Below, in pieces: positions 24,487-30,948 of a stretch of 32,469 nucleotides of DNA; the first letter of the stretch is position 1; every line of letters starts with the position of its first letter. A program made the position numbers and the translations under genes. Origin of the DNA: CAZYMF01 sp964648215 (GTDB lineage Bacteria; Desulfobacterota; Binatia; HRBIN30; JACQVA1). The DNA is taken from positions 1 to 32,469 of the forward strand of contig CAZYMF010000034.1 in assembly GCA_964648215.1 (NCBI GenBank), given 5' to 3'. The notes under the pieces are model-generated. The model made no database searches and was not told the origin of the DNA. It saw only the letters and a program-made list of their open reading frames with translations.

Positions 24487-27417
24487 CCCACCGGCGCCGT
24501 CGTGGCCCAACACCTCGTCGGCCCGCCGCAACAACGACGGGGGTACGGTCAGGCCGGTGGCCCGCGCCGCATCGAGGTTGACGATGACCTTCGTCTTCGC
24601 CAGCGGCGTAAAGGGAATGGACCCCGGGCTCTCGCCGCGCATCACCCGCGCCGCCATGACTCCCGCCTCGCGACCCCCCTCGTAGTAGTCACGAGCGACG
24701 ACCACCGCGGCCCCTTCGTGCGCGTCGCTGCTGAGCGAGCCGAAGAGCGGCAAGCGGACACGGGCCGCCGCTTGCGCGATACTGGCGAAGGCCGCGGTCG
24801 TCACATTGCCGGCGATCTGCACCACCGCATCGAGCGGCTGGTTGCACAGAGCAAGCGCGGCATCCGCCATCTCGCTGCTGGTATTGGCCGCCACGGCGAC
24901 CACCTCGATGCCGTACCGTTGCGCCACCTTGGTGAGCTGATCCTTGTTGAAGACCGAGTTCACCTCGGCCGGCACGAACAAGGTGCCGATGCGGCGCGCC
25001 GCGGGCAGGCACTCGCGCACGGCGGCGATCAGCGCCTCGTACGCGCTCTGCGTCGGCACGCCCGTGACGTTGGCGAGGTGATCCTCGTTGCTGCGGCCGG
25101 CCCCCGCCAACACCGCGTTGGCAACGAAAGTGAAGACGATCGGCACGCGCTGCGCCCGCTGCAGCGCCGCCTGCAACGTCGGAGTCGACTGCGTCAGCAG
25201 CAGATCGCAGCCCTGGCTGAGCGCCGCGTCGACGAGCATGCTCAATGTCGGCATGTCGCCTTGCGCATTGCGGACGGTGAGCCGAAAGTCCCGTCCCTCG
25301 ACGAGCCCCGCCTGCTCGAGGCCTGCGCGGATACCCCGCTCGCCCTCTTCCACGTCCACCACGTTGACGTACTGCAGCAGGTCGAGCTTCCACGTCTTCG
25401 CCAACCGTCGCGGTGTCGCCGTCGGCGGGACGCTTCGCGGATGCACGCCGCTGGCGTCGATCAGGACGTCCGCGCTGCGGAGCAAGCTTTCGGGAAATGT
25501 GATGCCGAGCTTCTGCGCGACAGACAGATTGAGCGACACCGTCTTCACCGCGACGTTCTCCATCGGCACGTCGGCGGGGTTGGCGCCGAGCAGAACGCGC
25601 GCCGCGAGCTTCGCCGCCGCGTAGCCGCTCTGATAGAAACCGATGCCGACGCAGGCCAGGGCCCCTTGCGGGACCAGCTCGGGGTCGTTGTTGATGATGG
25701 GCAGGCGGGCGTCCTTGGCGACACCGACGATGGCGCTGAAGGCCTGGATGGCCGTGTTGTCGCCGGTGATCCAGAACGCTTGCACCTCTCGCGCCGCCAG
25801 CGCCTGCGCCGCTTGGAAGACCTCGCTGGAATTCGTGACGCTCACCTCCTCGAGCTGGATTCCGCGCCGCCGAAACACGTCGCGAGCCACCTCGATCACC
25901 TTGCGCGAGTTGGCCTCCGAGCTGTTGTAGATCGTGCCCACCCTCGTCACCCCGGGCAGCAGCCGCTGGATCATCGTCACGGTATCGGCCACCGGGGGGA
26001 ACGATCCGACGCCCGTCACGTTGGCCAGGTGATCGGTGAAGCTGGTGCCGGCGCCGGCCGCGATCGGGTCGTAGACGTAGGTGAACACCACCGGCGTGTT
26101 CTTCACGATACCGCAGGCGGCCGTCAGACACGGCGTCGTCAGCGGCACGATCAGATCGAGCCCCTGGTTGTCGTAGTTCTGCAGCAACGCCGGGATGTTG
26201 GCGATTTCGCCCTGCGCATGGGCGATCTCGAATTGGAGATTCTTCCCCGCGACGAAGCCGAGGTCACGCAGACCGGCGCGCAGGCCCTGCAGGCTGATGT
26301 CGGCCCCCGGGTCGGGAGCGAAGTAGACCACGCCAACTTTGAAGACACGTCCGGCGGGAGGAACCACGCGCGCCTCCCGCGTCGGTGATGCGGCGACCTC
26401 ACCCGCCTGCCGCGCACTGCGGGCAACGTCGTCCGGAAAGCGCCACGGATCGTGCAGGCCCGTCAGAGCCGCCCGGTCGATGACCAGCTGCTCGGGCAGA
26501 ATGTTTTCCACCGGCACCGTCGCCGGGTCGCGGCCGTTCAGAATCTCCGCGGCGAGAATGCCGGCACGGCGCCCGACCTCTCGATAGTCGGCGCCGAGGT
26601 CGAACAGAGTTCCGCGCGCGGCCTGCCCCGGCATGTTGGTGAACACGGGGATGCCGCCTTTGCGTGCGACCGCTACGATCGCGTCCACCGCCGTCATCAC
26701 GGTCACGTCGCCGCCGACCCACAAGGCCTGGACGCCACGGGCAGCGAGCGAGCTCGCGGCCTCCATCACGCCCGAGGTGGCGTCGACGGTGGCTTCGACC
26801 AGGTCGATGCCCAGCTCGGCGCACGTGGCCCGGGCCACCTTGGTTTGCACCTCCGAGTTCACCTCGGCCGGGTTCCACACCACGCCGACCCGCTTCAGGC
26901 CGGGAAACAGGCGCCGCGCCAAGCGAAACGTCTCGGCCACCGGCTGCATCGTCGCGTAGCCCACCAGATGCCGTGGATGCTGCAGTGGATCGGCGCGGCT
27001 GACCCCGACGCCGGCATCGTAGGGGTCCGAAACCGCGGCAAACACGTGGATGGTCTTGCCGGCTCGGTTGGCGTTGGCCATCGACTGCATGCTCAGCGTC
27101 GAGACCGTCAACACGAGATCGTACCCCGCGCTCGCGATCTCCTTGGCGATGGCGTTGGCGGTCGGCAGATCGTTTTCGGAATTGTAGCGGCGCAGGCGCA
27201 GGTTCTGGCCGTCGACCCAGCCGCCCTCGGCCAGGCCGGCGATCATGCCCTCGGCACACTCGTCGAGAAAGACCTGCGACGAGTGCTGCAAGATCGCCAC
27301 ACGGCGCGCCGGTGTCGCCTCGGGCCGGCGCCGACCGGTGTCGGAGAGCAGGAGGATGGCCGCGGCCAGGGCGATCAGAAAGAACCCCAGGGACAGCCGC
27401 CTCAAGGTCGCCCACAT
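24478..27417 (-). CDS. Giant ABC solute-binding protein with three tandem ABC_sub_bind-like domains
   Basis: 979 residues from the ATG at 27417. A GTG at 27426 (better ribosome spacing) or a GTG at 27468 are alternatives; the chosen start places the membrane helix (LGFFLIALAAAILLLS) right at the N-terminus. There is no lipobox cysteine, so the protein is probably anchored by an uncleaved helix. Three copies of the same periplasmic binding fold follow, at about 38-325, 359-650 and 675-960. Each has the pattern VAIL/VGVV start, GLRAGL- or MIAGLAEGG-like helix, GQNLRLRRYNSEND-type segment and RVGVVWNPAEVNS or RVGTIYNSSEANS. DHLANVTGV recurs in domains 2 and 3; domain 1 has RHLVGYATM instead. Single-domain members of this family are about 320 residues and bind amino acids such as tryptophan or tyrosine. 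Confidence 0.92.
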   Translation of the reverse strand: MWATLRRLSLGFFLIALAAAILLLSDTGRRRPEATPARRVAILQHSSQVFLDECAEGMIAGLAEGGWVDGQNLRLRRYNSENDLPTANAIAKEIASAGYDLVLTVSTLSMQSMANANRAGKTIHVFAAVSDPYDAGVGVSRADPLQHPRHLVGYATMQPVAETFRLARRLFPGLKRVGVVWNPAEVNSEVQTKVARATCAELGIDLVEATVDATSGVMEAASSLAARGVQALWVGGDVTVMTAVDAIVAVARKGGIPVFTNMPGQAARGTLFDLGADYREVGRRAGILAAEILNGRDPATVPVENILPEQLVIDRAALTGLHDPWRFPDDVARSARQAGEVAASPTREARVVPPAGRVFKVGVVYFAPDPGADISLQGLRAGLRDLGFVAGKNLQFEIAHAQGEIANIPALLQNYDNQGLDLIVPLTTPCLTAACGIVKNTPVVFTYVYDPIAAGAGTSFTDHLANVTGVGSFPPVADTVTMIQRLLPGVTRVGTIYNSSEANSRKVIEVARDVFRRRGIQLEEVSVTNSSEVFQAAQALAAREVQAFWITGDNTAIQAFSAIVGVAKDARLPIINNDPELVPQGALACVGIGFYQSGYAAAKLAARVLLGANPADVPMENVAVKTVSLNLSVAQKLGITFPESLLRSADVLIDASGVHPRSVPPTATPRRLAKTWKLDLLQYVNVVDVEEGERGIRAGLEQAGLVEGRDFRLTVRNAQGDMPTLSMLVDAALSQGCDLLLTQSTPTLQAALQRAQRVPIVFTFVANAVLAGAGRSNEDHLANVTGVPTQSAYEALIAAVRECLPAARRIGTLFVPAEVNSVFNKDQLTKVAQRYGIEVVAVAANTSSEMADAALALCNQPLDAVVQIAGNVTTAAFASIAQAAARVRLPLFGSLSSDAHEGAAVVVARDYYEGGREAGVMAARVMRGESPGSIPFTPLAKTKVIVNLDAARATGLTVPPSLLRRADEVLGHDGAGGRR

Positions 27418-27490
27418 CGGCGGCACGATCCTTCCCGCGGCCGCCGCTCCAACACGACGGGCCGCCACTATGGCCGAGCCGAGCAGCGAC

Positions 27491-27958
27491 TCACGAGCCC
27501 GCGGCGCCCTTCTCCGGCGCCGGCAGGTGCTTCAAGAACGCCACGATATCGAGGAGCTCGCGCACGGACATGATCGTGGTGTAGTCGGCCATCTCCGAGG
27601 ACACCTTCTGTAGACCGACGAAATGCTCCACCGTGCCGGACATCTTCTCGTGGCTCCCCATGATGGCCTCGGCCAGATATGCCGCCGGCAGCTTGCTGTA
27701 GGCGGGGACGAAATCCGGGCCGATGCCGCCGCTCTGGCGCTCCTCGGGGAGGCCCGCGCCGGGCACCTTGTGACAGCCGTAGCACTGCAGCTGGTGAAAG
27801 GCCGTCTTGCCCGCCGCCGGATTCCCGCCGGGCCATTCGAATGTCCACCCCTGCGGCAGCTGCGGGCTCTTCGTCGCGGCGCCGAAGGCTCCGATCGCGC
27901 ACGCCAGCAATGCCAAGAATCCCAGCGTCCCCAGTGTCCCGTGCAGAGTTTTCCCCAT
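27491..27958 (-). CDS. Secreted monoheme cytochrome c
   Basis: 155 residues. The ATG follows AAGGAG with 7-nt spacing. A signal peptide (TLGFLALLACAIGAFGA) precedes one heme site, CYGCH, in the context NPAAGKTAFHQLQCYGCHKVPG, a class I cytochrome c start. GIGPDF and YLAEAIMGSHEKMSG follow; the Met of the latter is the probable sixth ligand. The C-terminal helix ELLDIVAFLKHL is the usual closing helix. A lipid anchor at the Cys in LLACA is possible. It lies 73 bp upstream of the solute-binding protein gene on the same strand, so it may be the first gene of the transporter operon or an independent unit. Its electron partner is unknown. Confidence 0.87.
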   Translation of the reverse strand: MGKTLHGTLGTLGFLALLACAIGAFGAATKSPQLPQGWTFEWPGGNPAAGKTAFHQLQCYGCHKVPGAGLPEERQSGGIGPDFVPAYSKLPAAYLAEAIMGSHEKMSGTVEHFVGLQKVSSEMADYTTIMSVRELLDIVAFLKHLPAPEKGAAGS

Positions 27959-27983
27959 GGCACTCTCCTTTCACACTCCAGGT

Positions 27984-28014
27984 TCCGGTGCGAGCACATC
28001 CGTGTGCGAGCACG
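27984..28014. repeat. Two tandem operator-like repeats upstream of cytochrome c
   Basis: TCCG followed by GTGCGAGCAC occurs twice: 27984-27997 and, with one extra base inside, 27999-28013. The 10-bp core GTGCGAGCAC (27988-27997 and 28004-28013) has GTGC/GCAC inverted arms, so each copy is a short dyad. The cores are 16 bp apart and start 30 bp upstream of the cytochrome c ATG, a position that suits control of that promoter or of its leader. Confidence 0.5.
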
Positions 28015-28034
28015 CCCGACCAGCCGAGGGAGGG

Positions 28035-28068
28035 TTGGGTGGGCGGCGCCAGTGGCCCGCCCACCCAA
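28035..28068. repeat. 34-bp palindrome with perfect 12-bp arms
   Basis: TTGGGTGGGCGG (28035-28046) and CCGCCCACCCAA (28057-28068) are exact reverse complements around a 10-nt centre, CGCCAGTGGC, in which GCC and GGC can pair further. It is the strongest inverted repeat noticed in the window. No T-run follows on either strand, so a simple intrinsic terminator is unlikely. It could be an operator, a stable leader hairpin for the cytochrome c mRNA or a REP-like dispersed element. Confidence 0.7.
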
Positions 28069-28348
28069 GGGCGCAGAGGAAAGGAGGAAGAGAGTCTCCG
28101 CCGGTCGACCAATGCTTGCTCGAAGAACCCCGGCAGAGGGCGTCGTCTCGTCGTACAGCAACCGCCGTGCCGGCAGCGCGGCGTCAAATGCGCTGCCCAA
28201 GATGATGCACGCGCGGACCGCCGTCCTCCCGCTTGTGAGAAGATTTTCGCGCCCGCCGGAACCTCCCTGCCGCGCGAACCGGTGGACGCATCGCCCTTTG
28301 GCCTTGTCTCCGACCGGCGGTTTGCCCACGGGAGCGGTTCTGTGTAAG

Positions 28349-28371
28349 ACCACCCTTCGCGGAGGGGTGGT
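28349..28371 (+). promoter_or_regulatory. Leader hairpin immediately before the GAF-PAS kinase gene
   Basis: ACCACCCTTC (28349-28358) can pair with GAGGGGTGGT (28362-28371), with one G-U pair and a 3-nt loop, giving about a 10-bp stem that ends 23 nt before the ATG. The kinase gene has no strong Shine-Dalgarno, and the only purine-rich stretch (GCGGAG) lies just after the stem. The hairpin may therefore affect translation. No known riboswitch class is recognised. Confidence 0.4.
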
Positions 28372-28394
28372 GTGCGGAGTCGGCCGTTCGGTTC

Positions 28395-30944
28395 ATGATC
28401 GTCGCGAACGCAAACGAGATGCTGTTGCAGGCAATCACCGAGCTGCAGCAGATTGGCGGCGAAACGAACGAGGGCGCGCGCCTCTTCGAGGAGATGCTCG
28501 CCCGTCTGCTGCGGCTGACGCAGAGCGACTACGGCGTCGTCGCCGAGGTGGTGCTCGACGCCCACGGCGCGCCCCACCTGCGGGCTCACGCCAGCACGCA
28601 CGACGGCTGGTTCGAGGAGCCCACCACCGTCTACCAGGTTGGCACCGAAGGCGGCGGCGACACGCTGGCGCTGGTGCTCGCCCGGGCGGTGCAGTCGGGC
28701 ACGCCGGCGATCGCCCGCGCCGTGTCGCCGGCGCCGCCCGGCGCCGGCTGTCCTCCGGCCGGCGTGCTGGCGTTGCCGCTGCACAGCGGCAACCGGCCGG
28801 TGGGCCTGGTGGCGCTCGGAGCGACCGACGCCGTCTACGACGCGGCGCTGGTCCGTTACCTGCAGCCGCTGCTGTCGACCTGCACCACGCTGATCGACGC
28901 GTTCGTCAACGAGAGCCGGCGGCGGTGGCTCGCCTCCTCCCTGCGAATGAGCGAGGAGCGGTTCCGCTCGGTCACCGAGAATGCGCTCGACCTGGTGTCG
29001 ATTCTACGTCCCGACGGCACCGTGCAGTACGCCAGCCCCTCGCACGAGCGCCTGCTCGGCTACGCGCCGGCGGAGCTGGTGGGCCAGAATCTCTTCGCCT
29101 TCATTCCGCCGGAGGACCTGCCCCGCGGTCTGACCGCCGGCGCCACCGCCGCGGGCGAGGTGGCAAGGTCCTTCGCCGAGTTCCGCTTCCGTCACCGCGA
29201 CGGCTCGTGGCGCGTTTTCGAAGGCATCGGCAAGGACATCCTCGACGGGCAGAACGTCGCCGCCATCGTGCTCAACGCCCGCGACATCACCGAGCACCGC
29301 CGCGCCGCGGCGGAGCTGAAGAACGCGCTCTCGCTGCTCGGTGCCACCCTCGAATCGACCACGGACGCGCTCCTCGTCGTCGATCGCCGCAACCGCATCG
29401 TCAGCTTCAACCAGAAGTTCCTCGAGATGTGGAGCCTGCCGAGCTCGGCGATCGCGGCCGGCGACGACGCCGACGTGCTGGTGCGCACGATCAACCAGCT
29501 CAAGGACCCCGTCGGCTTTCGCCGCCGGATGCGGGAGATCGAGGCGCAGGAAGACGCGCAGAGCCACGATCTGCTCGAGTTCTGCGACGGCCGCATCTTC
29601 GAGCGCTACTCGCAGCCGCAGCGAGTCGCCGGCGTCAGCGTGGGGCGGGTGTGGAGCTTCCGTGACGTCACCGAGCGCCACCGCGCCGAGCAGTCGCAGC
29701 GGCTGGAGGCGCAGGTCGCCGCCGCGCTGGCGCGCGTCGGCCGCGAGATGATCACTTCGCTGGACGCGCCGGTCCTCCTCGACCGCGTGTGTCAGCTGAC
29801 CGTCGAGATTCTCGACTGCGAGTTCAGCCGCACCCTGCTGTGGCGGCCGGAGCAGGCGGTCTACGTGCCGGTGGCGGGCTACGGCCACACCAAGGAGCAG
29901 TGGGAAGCCCTGCGCGTACTGCAGCTACCCCATCGCCTCGTCGCACCGCTGCTCGCCCGCCTCGAGCGTGAGGACGTGGTGCTGGTGGACGCCGCGGCCG
30001 CCGCCGAGCTGCAGCCGCTGGCGCGCGCCATGCCCGACGGCGCCCTCGCGGTCCTCTACGTCGCCCTGCGTCGCGGCGGTGACGTCACCGGCGTGCTCGG
30101 CGCCGGCTACCGCACCGTACCGCGCGGCTTCAGCACCGCCCAGCGCCGCAGTGTCGCGGGCATCGCCCAGATGGCTTCCTTCGCGCTCGAGAACGCCCGC
30201 CTCTTCGACGAGCTCCAGACCGCCACCCGCCTGCGGGCGGATTTCGTCGCCACCATGTCGCACGAGCTGCGCACGCCGCTGCACATCATCATGGGCTACA
30301 CCGATCTCCTGCTCGAGGGCGAGTTCGGCGCGCTGCTGCCGCAGCAGGTGGATCGGCTGCAGCGGCTGACGAAGAACGCGCACGCGTTGCTCGATCTGAT
30401 CAACGCCACCCTCGACGTCAGCCGTCTCGAGGCCGGGCGCGTGCCGCTCAAGATCCGCGAGATCCACCTGCCGCAGTTCGTCACCGAGATCGACGTCGAC
30501 ATGCGGGAGTGGCTGGACAAGCCCAACGTGCGCTTCGTCTGCACCGCGGCGGCCGACGTACCCCGCCTGCACAGCGACCCGACCAAGCTCAAGGTCCTGC
30601 TCAAGAACCTGCTCGGCAACGCCCTCAAGTTCACCGAGCGGGGCAGCGTCACGCTCGACGTTCGCCCGGCCGACGGCGGCGTCACCTTCACCGTGAGCGA
30701 CACGGGCATCGGCATCGCTCCCGAGGCCCGCTCCTTCATCTTCGAGCCCTTCCGCCAGGCCGAGGCGACGATGACGCGCAGCTACGGCGGCGCCGGACTG
30801 GGCCTCTACATCGTGCGCCGATTGCTGGACATGCTCGCCGGGACCATCGATCTCGACAGCGAGGTCGGCCGCGGCTCGGTGTTCCGCGTCTGGATCCCGC
30901 TGCGCCGGCCCCCCGAGGTTCCCGTGCCGCCGTCTTCGCGCTGA
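28395..30944 (+). CDS. Soluble GAF-PAS-PAS-GAF histidine kinase
   Basis: 849 residues without membrane segments. Domains in order are: GAF (about 15-170, ending TTLIDAFVNESRRRW), PAS (about 183-305, MSEERFRSVTENALDLVSILRPDG to NARDITEHRRA), PAS (about 310-430, LESTTDALLVVDRRNRIVSFN to SFRDVTERHRA), GAF (about 445-600, ending ASFALENARLFDEL), HisKA with phospho-acceptor His623 in MSHELRTPLHIIMGY, and HATPase (LLGNALKFTERG, SDTGIGI, FEPFRQ, GGAGLGLYIVRRL). The transmitter is the conventional type and unlike the paired kinases at 15855 and 17927, so it is not part of that duplication. No response regulator is adjacent, making it an orphan. The ribosome site is weak and a hairpin precedes the start. 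It ends 4 bp from the convergent typA stop. Confidence 0.93.
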   Translation: MIVANANEMLLQAITELQQIGGETNEGARLFEEMLARLLRLTQSDYGVVAEVVLDAHGAPHLRAHASTHDGWFEEPTTVYQVGTEGGGDTLALVLARAVQSGTPAIARAVSPAPPGAGCPPAGVLALPLHSGNRPVGLVALGATDAVYDAALVRYLQPLLSTCTTLIDAFVNESRRRWLASSLRMSEERFRSVTENALDLVSILRPDGTVQYASPSHERLLGYAPAELVGQNLFAFIPPEDLPRGLTAGATAAGEVARSFAEFRFRHRDGSWRVFEGIGKDILDGQNVAAIVLNARDITEHRRAAAELKNALSLLGATLESTTDALLVVDRRNRIVSFNQKFLEMWSLPSSAIAAGDDADVLVRTINQLKDPVGFRRRMREIEAQEDAQSHDLLEFCDGRIFERYSQPQRVAGVSVGRVWSFRDVTERHRAEQSQRLEAQVAAALARVGREMITSLDAPVLLDRVCQLTVEILDCEFSRTLLWRPEQAVYVPVAGYGHTKEQWEALRVLQLPHRLVAPLLARLEREDVVLVDAAAAAELQPLARAMPDGALAVLYVALRRGGDVTGVLGAGYRTVPRGFSTAQRRSVAGIAQMASFALENARLFDELQTATRLRADFVATMSHELRTPLHIIMGYTDLLLEGEFGALLPQQVDRLQRLTKNAHALLDLINATLDVSRLEAGRVPLKIREIHLPQFVTEIDVDMREWLDKPNVRFVCTAAADVPRLHSDPTKLKVLLKNLLGNALKFTERGSVTLDVRPADGGVTFTVSDTGIGIAPEARSFIFEPFRQAEATMTRSYGGAGLGLYIVRRLLDMLAGTIDLDSEVGRGSVFRVWIPLRRPPEVPVPPSSR

Positions 30945-30948
30945 CGGA

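Larger units (their letters stand above)
27959..28394. other. 436-bp structured divergent intergenic region
   Basis: The region separates the divergent cytochrome c and GAF-PAS kinase genes. It holds tandem 15/16-bp repeats (27984-28014), a 34-bp perfect-arm palindrome (28035-28068) and a hairpin just before the kinase gene (28349-28371). Open frames cross it on both strands but show no family resemblance, signal peptide or ribosome site, so I treat it as non-coding. The middle part (about 28080-28340) shows no feature I can name. Confidence 0.6.

Noticed and set aside
22942..26388. 1148-codon open frame on the plus strand, antisense to the transporter operon
   Set aside because: GC-rich codon bias keeps antisense frames open. 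The translation is Arg/His/Gln-rich without any motif, while the minus-strand genes beneath it have clear families.
27532..28353. Minus-strand frame crossing the cytochrome c gene and the intergenic region
   Set aside because: It has no ribosome site, domain or signal peptide, and overlaps the well-supported cytochrome c gene in another frame.
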